Shown: positions 14,139-21,889 of the stretch, one piece after another
Numbering within the stretch: the stretch's first letter is position 1
Layout of the letters: each line of letters starts with the position of its first letter
Source of the DNA: Pseudomonadota bacterium
GTDB lineage: Bacteria; Pseudomonadota; Alphaproteobacteria; Acetobacterales; Acetobacteraceae
Assembly (NCBI GenBank): GCA_021826485.1
Contig: JAKAZX010000011.1
Span: forward strand, 1 to 23,471
DNA length: 23,471 nucleotides
Direction: 5' to 3'
Notes under the pieces: model-generated
Told to the model about the DNA's origin: nothing
The model's database searches: none
What the model saw: the letters and a program-made list of their open reading frames with translations, nothing else
Program-made: the position numbers and the translations under genes

Positions 14139-16712
14139 CTAGACTGCAACAGCGCTCAACTCCTTCAGCCGATAAAGCTCCTGCAACGCCTCCCGCGGCG
14201 AAAGCCGGTCCGGCTCGATCGTGGCGATAGCCTCCCGCAACGGGTCGGCGGCGGGTGTCGGCGATGGCGCGAGGAGCGGCAGGGCAGCCCCTTCGGTCAG
14301 ATTTCCCGCTCTGGCTTCGAGGGATGTGAGCAAGGATGCCGCTCGCTTGACGACCGCCGGCGGAATGCCGGCAAGGCGGGCGACCTGCACACCGAAACTG
14401 CGACGGGCCGCGCCCCTGATCACTTCATGCTGAAACACGATTTCGCCGCGATATTCCCGAATGCGCATCGTATGCGGCGCCAGGCGGGGCAACTCGCCGC
14501 TCAGGCCGGCCAGTTCATGGAAGTGCGTGGCAAAAATGACGCGGCACCGTATGGCGTTGTGCAAAGCCTCCAGGACTGCCCAGGCAATGGCCAATCCATC
14601 CAGCGTCGCGGTGCCGCGGCCGATCTCATCGACGACGACGAGGCTGCGCGGTCCCGCCTGATGCAGGATGGCCGCGGTTTCCGTCATCTCCACCATGAAC
14701 GTGCTGAGACCGCGGGCCAGATCATCGGCCGCACCGACGCGGGAAAACAGTCGATCCACGATGCCGAGGCTTGCCGCCTCGGCCGGCACCGGCAGGCCCG
14801 CCTGTGCAAGCACGACGGTCAGCGCGTTCTGACGCAGGAATGTCGACTTGCCCGCCATGTTGGGGCCGGTCAGGAGCAGCACGCGGCGTTCGCCGGAAAG
14901 ATCGCAGTCGTTCGGCACGAAGGCACTGCGGCCAGCCAGCGCCGCCTCGACAACCGGATGGCGGCCGGCGACGATCGAGAATGCCGGATCGTCGGAAACC
15001 GTCGGTCGGCACCAGCGCGCTGCTTCCGCGAGGCGCGCGCAGCTTTGTGCGACGTCGAGTGCGGCGAGCGCCGAAGCGCAGGCGGCGAGCCGCTCGGCCT
15101 CGGCCAGCACCTGGCCGCAGAGCGATGCAAAGACGGCGCGCTCGCGCGCAGCGGCCCGGTCGGACGCTTCCGCGATCCTGCGATCCAGGTCGGCAAGTTC
15201 GGGAGTGGACAGGCGGGCACCGCTGGCCGTTCCCTGCCGCAAGCTGAGTTCCGGGAAGGCGCGCAGTTTTTCCGCGGATGCCGCGGGCACCTCGATGACG
15301 TAACCGAGCTGCTGATGGTGTTTGATCTTCAGGCTGGCAACGCCGAAGCGCTGCGCGTAATCGAGCTGCATCGTCGCGATGATGCGCCGACTGTCGTCGC
15401 GCAGCCGTCGTTCCGCATCAAGTTGCGGATCGAAGCCGGACGCGATGGCGCTGTCATCGACGCGCAGCGGCACCGGCTCGGCCAATGCGGAAGACAAGGT
15501 CTCGACCAGCGCCTGCGGCGGTTCGAGCGCCCTGGCGGCGTCCGACAGAAGGGGCGGGAGCGGCCCCGTCAGGATCGCCCTGCATCTGGCCGCCGCGGCG
15601 AGCGCGTCGCGCAATCCGGCGAGATCGCGCGGCCCGCCGCGGCCGAGGGACACGCGCGCCAGGGCGCGTGCCATGTCGCCCGAACCCCGCAATGCGGTTC
15701 GTATGGCCCGCGCGGCTTCCTGGTTTTCAAGCAGCCAGCGCCATCCATCCTGGCGGTTGCGAATGGCGCCGGCATCGACCAGCGGGGCGACCAGCCACTC
15801 CGCCAGCAACCGGGCGCCGGCGGCGGTGAGCGTGTGATCGACGACGGAGAGCAGGGTGTGCGCGTGCGTTCCGTCGCGCGCACGCACGATCTCCAGACTC
15901 GCGCGGGTCGATGCGTCCATCTCCATCCGCCCCGCGACGGTCTGCGGAGCCGGGTGCGAAAGTCGGGGCAGTTTTCCTGCCTGGGTTGAGCGCACGTAGT
16001 CGATCGCCGCGGCCGCCGCTGCGACTTCCGCGTCGCCGAAGCTTCCGAACGCACTGAGGCTCGCCACGCCGAACGCCTCGGCAAGCCGGCGCCGAGGCGC
16101 GTCGGGCACAGCAACGGACACGCGTCGCGATTGCCATTCCCCGAGCGCCAGATCGGCGGGCGCCAGGATCTCGGCGGGGTCCAGGCGGGCAAGCAATCTT
16201 GCCAGTCCCTCCGGTTCGACTTCCGCCGTTTCGAACAGTCCGGTGGAGATATCGATCCAGGCGGTGCCGATCCGGCCGTCGTGCGGTGCCACCGACAGCA
16301 GGATGTTCGACCGGCTGCCTTCGAGCAGCGCCTCCTCGGTCAACGTCCCGGGCGTGACGAGGCGGACGACTTCCCGCCGGATCGGCGCCTTGCCACTGCG
16401 CGCCTTCGCGTCCTCCACCTGGTCGGCGATCGCGACCCGGAAGCCCTTGCGTATCAGGCGGAGCAGGTAGGCGTCTGCTGCATGTGCCGGAACGCCGCAC
16501 ATCGGGATGGGCTGCCCCGCATGCTCGCCGCGCGCGGTGAGTTGGATGTCCAGCACGGTCGCGGCGGCTTCGGCGTCACCGAAGAACAGCTCGAAGAAGT
16601 CTCCCATGCGGAAAAACACCAGCGCATCGGGGTGCTTCGACTTGGCGGCAAACCACTGGGCCAACGCCGGCGTCGCACCGTCGGGATCCGGTGGAGGTGG
16701 AACAGGCATCAT
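14139..16712 (-). CDS. mutS: DNA mismatch repair protein MutS
   Basis: The 857-residue protein recognises mismatches and small loops and starts methyl-directed or nick-directed repair with MutL. The mismatch-binding Phe-x-Glu is intact as F39-F40-E41 in RMGDFFELF (E. coli has FYE). Connector, lever and clamp regions follow. The ATPase has Walker A GPNMAGKST (616-624), Walker B VVVDEIGRGT near 690-700 and a FATHFHEL segment. The C-terminus ends soon after the ATPase domain. Two consecutive ATG codons (16712 and 16709) give equivalent starts; no strong ribosome site is visible. It is divergent from maeB across a 113-nt gap and followed by glnD. Confidence 0.97.
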   Translation of the reverse strand: MMPVPPPPDPDGATPALAQWFAAKSKHPDALVFFRMGDFFELFFGDAEAAATVLDIQLTARGEHAGQPIPMCGVPAHAADAYLLRLIRKGFRVAIADQVEDAKARSGKAPIRREVVRLVTPGTLTEEALLEGSRSNILLSVAPHDGRIGTAWIDISTGLFETAEVEPEGLARLLARLDPAEILAPADLALGEWQSRRVSVAVPDAPRRRLAEAFGVASLSAFGSFGDAEVAAAAAAIDYVRSTQAGKLPRLSHPAPQTVAGRMEMDASTRASLEIVRARDGTHAHTLLSVVDHTLTAAGARLLAEWLVAPLVDAGAIRNRQDGWRWLLENQEAARAIRTALRGSGDMARALARVSLGRGGPRDLAGLRDALAAAARCRAILTGPLPPLLSDAARALEPPQALVETLSSALAEPVPLRVDDSAIASGFDPQLDAERRLRDDSRRIIATMQLDYAQRFGVASLKIKHHQQLGYVIEVPAASAEKLRAFPELSLRQGTASGARLSTPELADLDRRIAEASDRAAARERAVFASLCGQVLAEAERLAACASALAALDVAQSCARLAEAARWCRPTVSDDPAFSIVAGRHPVVEAALAGRSAFVPNDCDLSGERRVLLLTGPNMAGKSTFLRQNALTVVLAQAGLPVPAEAASLGIVDRLFSRVGAADDLARGLSTFMVEMTETAAILHQAGPRSLVVVDEIGRGTATLDGLAIAWAVLEALHNAIRCRVIFATHFHELAGLSGELPRLAPHTMRIREYRGEIVFQHEVIRGAARRSFGVQVARLAGIPPAVVKRAASLLTSLEARAGNLTEGAALPLLAPSPTPAADPLREAIATIEPDRLSPREALQELYRLKELSAVAV

Positions 16713-16825
16713 ACCGCAGGTTTACCGGGCCCTATCGCGGATGCGAAGCGCAACCCTTGTCGCGGCCCAGGATGCTGGTTCACGATGGGCCGGAAGCTGG
16801 AAAAAAGTGAACGGGGAGGGACTGC

Positions 16826-19162
16826 ATGGCCGACGGCAGGGGCGATTCGCGCACGGCCCGTATTTCGGCCCAGGAAGCGCTGGCGATGCACGCCTCCGGC
16901 CGGCCCGGCAAGCTGGAGATCCGGATTACCAAGCCGCTGGTGACCGCGCGCGACCTCTCCCTCGCGTATTCGCCCGGAGTCGCCGAACCGTGCCTCGAAA
17001 TCCGCCGCGATCCGACGCTTGCCTACGACTATACGAGCAAGGGAAACATGGTGGCGGTCGTCTCCAACGGAACGGCGGTCCTGGGCCTGGGAAATCTCGG
17101 TGCCTTGGCGAGCAAGCCGGTGATGGAAGGCAAGGTCGCCCTGTTCAAGCGCTTTGCTGATGTCGATGGGATCGATCTTTGCGTCGAGACGGAAGACGTT
17201 CAGCAATTTATTGAGTGCGTGCGGTATCTCGGGCCGAGCTTCGGTGGCATCAACCTGGAGGATATCCGGGCGCCGGAATGTTTTATCATCGAAGACCGGC
17301 TCCGTGAACTGATGGACGTGCCGGTATTTCACGACGATCAGCACGGAACGGCCATCGTAGCGGCGGCCGGGTTGGTGAACGCATGCATGCTGACCGGGCG
17401 CGATCTCCGGTCATTGCGGCTTGTGGTCAATGGCGCGGGGGCGGCAGCGATTGCCTGCGTCGAGCTGCTGAAGGCGATGGGGGCGCCCCATGACGGGATC
17501 ATCCTGTGCGATACCAAGGGCGTCGTCTATCAGGGACGCACCGAGGGCATGAACCAGTGGAAGAGCGCCCACGCGGTTGCGACCCGCGCCCGCACGCTGT
17601 CGGAGGCGATCGAGGGCGCCGATGCGTTTTTCGGACTTTCCGTCAAAGGCGCGCTGTCACAGGACATGATTCGCCGGATGGGGCCGCAACCCATCATCTT
17701 CGCGATGGCCAATCCCGATCCGGAGATCACGCCGGAAGAAGCGAGGGCAGCCAGCCCCGATGCCATCATCGCCACCGGGCGGAGCGACTATCCGAATCAG
17801 GTGAACAACGTACTCGGGTTCCCGTATATCTTTCGCGGGGCCCTGGATGTGCGGGCGCGCACGATCAACGACGCCATGAAGATCGCCGCGGCCGACGCCC
17901 TCGCGCAACTGGCTCGCGAAGATGTCCCCGACGAAGTGAGCAGTGCCGGCGCGGGCCACCGCCTTCAGTTCGGACCCGAATACATCATCCCCAACGCCTT
18001 CGATCCGCGCCTGATCTCACGGGTGGCGCCTGCCGTGGCGAAGGCGGCGATGGAATCCGGCGTCGCGCGTCGGCCGATTGCAGATCTGCGCAAGTATGCG
18101 CGGGAGCTGTCCGGACGGCTGGACCCGACGGCCAACGCGCTGGACGCGATCATGGAAAGCGTGCGCGTCAATCCCAAGCGAATGGTATTCGCGGAAGGCG
18201 AGGAGGAAAAGATCGTCCGCTCGGCCGTGGCGTATCGTAACGCGGGATACGGGACACCTGTATTGATCGGGCGGGAGGATCGGGTGCAGGCGACCATGGC
18301 GCGGCTGGGGCTGGGGAACGCCGAAGGATTGGAAATCCACAACGCGCGCATTTCGAAGAACAACGGGAAATATGCCGAATATCTGTATCGGCGACTGCAG
18401 CGCCGCGGATATCTGTTCCGCGACTGCCAGCGCATGGTCAACCAGGACAGGAATGTCTTTGCCGCCTGCATGGTGGCGACCGGCGATGCCGACGCCATGG
18501 TCACGGGATTGACGCGGGCCGCTTCGGTCTGCGTCGAGGAGATCGGATTGGCCATCGATCCTGCGGTCGGCGGCGTCGCCTTCGGCTTGACCCTGATGAT
18601 CGGCGCGCGCGGGGCGACCATATTCATCGCGGATACTTTGATGCATTTCCGTCCCGACCCGCACCAGCTCGCCGACATCTGCTGTGGCGCGGCGGCTGCG
18701 GCGCGCGAACTCGGGCACGAGCCGCGGGTGGCGCTGCTGTCGCACTCCACCTTCGGGAATCCGATGCACGTCACGGTCAACACGATGCGCGAGGCGGTGG
18801 CCGAACTGGATGTTCGCGGGGTCGACTTCGAATACGACGGGGAGATGAGTCCGGACGTTGCACTCGACCCGTCATTTCGGGCGCTTTATCCGTTCAGCCG
18901 GCTGACCGGCCCCGCGAACGTCCTTGTGATGCCCGGGCTGCACTCGGCGCATATTACGTCCCGGCTGGCTCCGCGCCTCGGCGGCGGGGGGACGATCGGT
19001 CCGCTGATCATCGGCCTGGCCTATGCCGCGCAACTCGTGCCCATGGACGCCTCGGTCAGCCAGATCGTGGAGATCGCCGCGATTGCGGCCCATCAGGCGG
19101 CCGCGCGGGTCCGCGGCACACAGCAGCCGGATGCCGCCGGCGGCAGCGGTCTCCAAAGCTGA
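16826..19162 (+). CDS. maeB: NADP-dependent malic enzyme with C-terminal phosphotransacetylase-like domain
   Basis: The 778-residue enzyme converts malate to pyruvate and CO2, yielding NADPH. The malic-enzyme half (1 to ~430) shows Tyr48 in AYSPGVAEP, catalytic Lys103 in MEGKVALFK, metal ligands E145/D146 in NLEDIRAP and D170/D171 in FHDDQHGTA, and a Rossmann GAGAAA at 203-208. The C-terminal half (~440-765) is PTA-like (VFAEGEEEKI near its start, DADAMVTGLTR, HSTFGNP). In MaeB-type enzymes this part is generally regulatory, responding to acetyl-CoA, rather than a phosphotransacetylase. A strong GGGGAGGG ribosome site at 16813-16820 precedes the ATG. It ends 3 nt from the convergent ctrA stop, with no room for a separate terminator. 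Confidence 0.96.
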   Translation: MADGRGDSRTARISAQEALAMHASGRPGKLEIRITKPLVTARDLSLAYSPGVAEPCLEIRRDPTLAYDYTSKGNMVAVVSNGTAVLGLGNLGALASKPVMEGKVALFKRFADVDGIDLCVETEDVQQFIECVRYLGPSFGGINLEDIRAPECFIIEDRLRELMDVPVFHDDQHGTAIVAAAGLVNACMLTGRDLRSLRLVVNGAGAAAIACVELLKAMGAPHDGIILCDTKGVVYQGRTEGMNQWKSAHAVATRARTLSEAIEGADAFFGLSVKGALSQDMIRRMGPQPIIFAMANPDPEITPEEARAASPDAIIATGRSDYPNQVNNVLGFPYIFRGALDVRARTINDAMKIAAADALAQLAREDVPDEVSSAGAGHRLQFGPEYIIPNAFDPRLISRVAPAVAKAAMESGVARRPIADLRKYARELSGRLDPTANALDAIMESVRVNPKRMVFAEGEEEKIVRSAVAYRNAGYGTPVLIGREDRVQATMARLGLGNAEGLEIHNARISKNNGKYAEYLYRRLQRRGYLFRDCQRMVNQDRNVFAACMVATGDADAMVTGLTRAASVCVEEIGLAIDPAVGGVAFGLTLMIGARGATIFIADTLMHFRPDPHQLADICCGAAAAARELGHEPRVALLSHSTFGNPMHVTVNTMREAVAELDVRGVDFEYDGEMSPDVALDPSFRALYPFSRLTGPANVLVMPGLHSAHITSRLAPRLGGGGTIGPLIIGLAYAAQLVPMDASVSQIVEIAAIAAHQAAARVRGTQQPDAAGGSGLQS

Positions 19163-19165
19163 TCC

Positions 19166-19888
19166 TCAGGCCGCAGACAGCGCATGCTCCGGCGCAACCT
19201 CGCGGTGAGTGACGCTCTCGTAGGCTCTGAGAATGTAGCCGCGGCCCCAGACGGTGCCGATCAGGTCATCCGCGCCTGCGGCTGCCAGCTTCTTGCGCAG
19301 CTTGCAGATGAAGACGTCGATGATCTTCATTTCCGGCTCGTCGAGGCCACCGTAGAGATGGTTGAGGAAGGTTTCCTTGCTGAGAACGATGTCTTTTCGC
19401 AACGCAAGGAGTTCCAGGATGGCATATTCTTTCGCAGTGAGATGAACGGGCACCTCTTTCACGGACACTTCCCGGCTGTCCAGATTGAGCTTGAGCGGCC
19501 CGATGGTCAGCACGGGCCGGCTGTACCCCTTGCTGCGACGAACGACAGCCTGGATTCGCGCGAGAAGCTCCGTCTTGTCGAAGGGCTTCGTGATGAAATC
19601 ATCGGCCCCGAGACCGAAGCCCTTAACTTTTGCATTCGGCCGTGAAAGACCGGAGAGGATCAATATAGGAATGTCGATCCTGGCGTTCCGCATGCGCCGG
19701 ACGACTTCGTAGCCCTCAATGTCCGGAAGAACCAAGTCTAGTATTACGATGTCATAGTCATAATGCCGCACCAGCTCAAGTGCTTCTTCGCCCGTATCGA
19801 CGGTATCGACGACCATTCCCCCGGACTTCAGGGCCAATACAAGCCCTTTGATGGTCGATACATCGTCATCAACCAAAAGTGTGCGCAT
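19166..19888 (-). CDS. ctrA: Cell-cycle response regulator CtrA
   Basis: The 240-residue OmpR/PhoB-type regulator has a receiver domain with the acidic pocket DDD at 7-9, the phospho-acceptor Asp51 (ILDLVLPD), and a conserved Lys in TKPFDK. The winged-helix DNA-binding domain carries the near-invariant CtrA stretch from LTAKEYAILELL through NHLYGG to KIIDVFICKLRKKL. Asp51 and the two C-terminal alanines match Caulobacter CtrA, where the AA end is a ClpXP degradation signal. CtrA controls division, motility and often flagellar genes in alphaproteobacteria. The ATG at 19888 has GAGG 5 nt upstream; longer in-frame starts add an unrelated extension. It is divergent from fliI across a 151-nt regulatory region. 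Confidence 0.95.
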   Translation of the reverse strand: MRTLLVDDDVSTIKGLVLALKSGGMVVDTVDTGEEALELVRHYDYDIVILDLVLPDIEGYEVVRRMRNARIDIPILILSGLSRPNAKVKGFGLGADDFITKPFDKTELLARIQAVVRRSKGYSRPVLTIGPLKLNLDSREVSVKEVPVHLTAKEYAILELLALRKDIVLSKETFLNHLYGGLDEPEMKIIDVFICKLRKKLAAAGADDLIGTVWGRGYILRAYESVTHREVAPEHALSAA

Positions 19889-19901
19889 CGATGCCTCGTT
19901 C

Positions 19902-19916
19902 GCAACTTGAAGTTGC
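19902..19916. promoter_or_regulatory. Perfect 15-nt dyad in the ctrA leader
   Basis: GCAACTT, one base, AAGTTGC: a perfect 7-bp inverted repeat centred 21 nt upstream of the ctrA start and close to its GAGG ribosome site. It could be an operator or an mRNA hairpin. On the minus strand a weak TGGACA, 17 bp, TACCGG pair lies just upstream and would place the transcription start at this dyad. Confidence 0.4.
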
Positions 19917-19960
19917 AATCCGGTAGCACCGCGGGCACCCCCTGTCCACACATTTTCCGA

Positions 19961-19980
19961 CCGAATCGTCCGATATTCGG
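19961..19980. promoter_or_regulatory. Second dyad in the ctrA-fliI intergenic region
   Basis: CCGAAT, eight bases, ATTCGG forms an interrupted palindrome midway between the divergent genes. It contains a GAATC (19963-19967), the recognition pattern GANTC of the CcrM methyltransferase that times ctrA transcription in Caulobacter. GANTC is frequent by chance, so this is suggestive only. Confidence 0.3.
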
Positions 19981-20016
19981 CTTTCGTTAATACACTAATT
20001 GCTCTTTGGCGTTTCA

Positions 20017-20022
20017 TATAAT
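20017..20022 (+). promoter_or_regulatory. Consensus-like -10 hexamer before fliI
   Basis: A perfect TATAAT lies just upstream of the AGGAG ribosome site of fliI. No good -35 lies 16-18 bp upstream, and transcription from it would begin within a few bases of the ribosome site, leaving a very short leader. It may be incidental in this AT-rich patch. Confidence 0.2.
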
Positions 20023-20039
20023 GCGCCAGGAGATTGCGG

Positions 20040-21398
20040 GTGTGCACAAATTTCGTGAATCGTTGCTGTGCGGCTTTGGAGATTGTGACGGTGCAGAGTC
20101 CGGCCGAGGTTCATGGCCTGGTGGCTTCGATCTCGGGGATGACGCTGCAAGTGCGTGGGGTCGTTTCTCTGGCGCGAATCGGCGATCGACTCACGCTCTG
20201 CCCTGCGCACGCGCCGGGCGTGGCCATGGAGGTCGTCGGCTTCACCGGCGATGTCACCGAGGCGCTCGCCTTCGGCGCCCTGGATCACATCGGCCATGGA
20301 TGCCGCGTTGCGGCAGCGCTTCCCCCTCGTCCGGCCTCCGTCTGCGTGACCGACCACCTGCTCGGGCGCATCATCGATCCCGCAGGGTTGCCGCTCGACG
20401 GAGGGCCGCCGCTGCCGACGAACGGCGTCAGGAGGCGGATCGACGCGCCGCCGCTGCCGGCCGCCTCGCGCGATCGGCTGGGCCGGCGGCTCCATTTCGG
20501 CATTCGTGCCCTGGATATGTTCCTGCCGATGCAGCAGGGACAACGCCTTGGAATCTTTGCCGGCTCCGGCGTGGGCAAATCGACGCTCCTCGCCTCGCTT
20601 GCGGAAGCATCCGTCTGCGATGTGGCGGTGATTGCGCTCGTCGGCGAACGCGGCCGCGAAGTGCGCGAATTCGTCGAGGATATTTTGGGCAGCGACGGGC
20701 TGCCCCGCGCCGTCGTCGTGGTGGCCACATCGGATCTTCCGCCGATGATCCGCAGGGATGCGGCGCTGGCCGCCACCACGATTGCCGAATACTTCAGGAA
20801 TGCGGGGCGGCACGTCCTCCTGCTCATCGACAGCATCACGCGGTTCGCCATGGCCCTGCGGGAAATCGCCCTGTCCGGCGGAGAGGCGCCGGGACTGCGC
20901 GGCTATCCCCCAAGCGTGCTCTCGGCATTGCCACGATTGCTTGAACGCCCCGGTCCCGGCGTCCGCGGACAGGCCGGGTCGATCACCGCGCTGCTGACGG
21001 TGCTGGTCGAGGCGGACGATGTGAACGACCCGATCGCCGATGCGATCCGCAGCATTCTGGATGGCCATATCGTTCTCGATCGCCGTCTGGCGGAGCGGGG
21101 AAGCTTCCCGCCGATCGACGTGCTGCGGTCGATCTCCCGGACAGCCGCGCAATGCGCCGGACGCCGGGAGACGGCGTTGGCGCGCCGGGCGCGCGGCATA
21201 CTGGCCCTCAGCGACGAGCTGTCCGACCTCGTGCGCCTCGGAGCCTACCGCCCCGGGACGGACCCGAAGGCCGATGAAGCACTGCGGCTCGCCCCGGCAA
21301 TCCGTGATCTGATCCAGCAGCCGCACGGCGCGCCGGCAGAACAGCGAAGCCCGCTGGATATCCTGGAAACCCTGTTCGGCGGTGAGGCCAATGCGTAG
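20040..21398 (+). CDS. fliI: Flagellum-specific type III export ATPase FliI
   Basis: The 452-residue ATPase is related to F1-beta and the SctN secretion ATPases. It has a short N-terminal beta-barrel region, a DHLLGRIIDPAGLPLDG segment, Walker A GSGVGKST (175-182), VGERGREVREFVED, Walker B LLLID (260-264) followed by SITRFAMALRE, and a GYPPSVLSALPRLLERPG segment typical of FliI. It energises unfolding and delivery of flagellar export substrates at the cytoplasmic face, with FliH and FliJ. I chose the GTG at 20040 because an AGGAG lies 7 nt upstream; the TTG at 20034 is only 1 nt from it. FliI rather than a virulence SctN is inferred from motif style and from the FliJ-like gene overlapping its end. 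Confidence 0.93.
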   Translation: MCTNFVNRCCAALEIVTVQSPAEVHGLVASISGMTLQVRGVVSLARIGDRLTLCPAHAPGVAMEVVGFTGDVTEALAFGALDHIGHGCRVAAALPPRPASVCVTDHLLGRIIDPAGLPLDGGPPLPTNGVRRRIDAPPLPAASRDRLGRRLHFGIRALDMFLPMQQGQRLGIFAGSGVGKSTLLASLAEASVCDVAVIALVGERGREVREFVEDILGSDGLPRAVVVVATSDLPPMIRRDAALAATTIAEYFRNAGRHVLLLIDSITRFAMALREIALSGGEAPGLRGYPPSVLSALPRLLERPGPGVRGQAGSITALLTVLVEADDVNDPIADAIRSILDGHIVLDRRLAERGSFPPIDVLRSISRTAAQCAGRRETALARRARGILALSDELSDLVRLGAYRPGTDPKADEALRLAPAIRDLIQQPHGAPAEQRSPLDILETLFGGEANA

Positions 21399-21828
21399 CG
21401 ACCCGCTCGACCGCGTCCTTCGAGCCAAGCGAGTCGCGAGGATGGCGGCGGAGCAGGACCTGATGGAAGCCCTGGCGGACGAGATCAGATTGAACTCCGA
21501 GATCGATGCGCATTCGGCGATGCTGCGGCAGGAGCGGGATTTCATCGAACAGCAACCGTCGCCGCACGGTGCATCGGCGCTGCGTGCGACCTGGCTCGTA
21601 CGTGCATCCGCCGGGCTGATCCGGAAGCGGACGGAGCGGACCGAAGCGGAATCTGCGACGGTGCTTGCCCGCTCCCGCCTGACACAGGCCATGACGAATG
21701 AGGCGCTGATTTCCGCCCTGAGCGAGGCCGAGCGAGCCCGCATCGCCCTGGCCGACCAGCGCAGAGCGCAGGCGGCCTTCGCGGAGGCCATCCAGGCGCG
21801 GTTCACCCGCGGCCGGCGGCAAAAGTGA
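21391..21828 (+). CDS. FliJ-like flagellar export coiled-coil protein (predicted)
   Basis: The 145-residue product is almost entirely helical and charged, with alternating Ala/Leu/Ile and Arg/Glu/Gln that suggest one long antiparallel coiled coil, and a basic C-terminus (RFTRGRRQK). It has no signal peptide or membrane segment. FliJ proteins are 130-150 residues, poorly conserved in sequence, and encoded directly after fliI, where FliJ acts as the gamma-like stalk of the ATPase ring. The ATG at 21391 overlaps the fliI stop by 8 nt, with GAGG at 21384-21387 just upstream; a GTG at 21382 is an alternative. The assignment rests mainly on position, length and helical character. Confidence 0.65.
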   Translation: MRSDPLDRVLRAKRVARMAAEQDLMEALADEIRLNSEIDAHSAMLRQERDFIEQQPSPHGASALRATWLVRASAGLIRKRTERTEAESATVLARSRLTQAMTNEALISALSEAERARIALADQRRAQAAFAEAIQARFTRGRRQK

Positions 21829-21889
21829 ACCCTTGACGATCGCGTTCGCGGCGGGTCACCACACGGCGTCACAGCATGGAGTGAACCCG

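Noticed and set aside
14427..15989. Open plus-strand frame of 520 codons antisense to mutS
   Set aside because: It is a mirror of the conserved mutS reading frame, with no domain features of its own.
17950..19162. Separate phosphotransacetylase (pta) gene
   Set aside because: The PTA-like part is in frame with the malic enzyme with no break, and this fusion is the normal MaeB architecture.
20005..20024. Sigma-54 promoter before fliI (TGGC ... TGC)
   Set aside because: The GG and GC elements are about 13 bases apart instead of the required 10.
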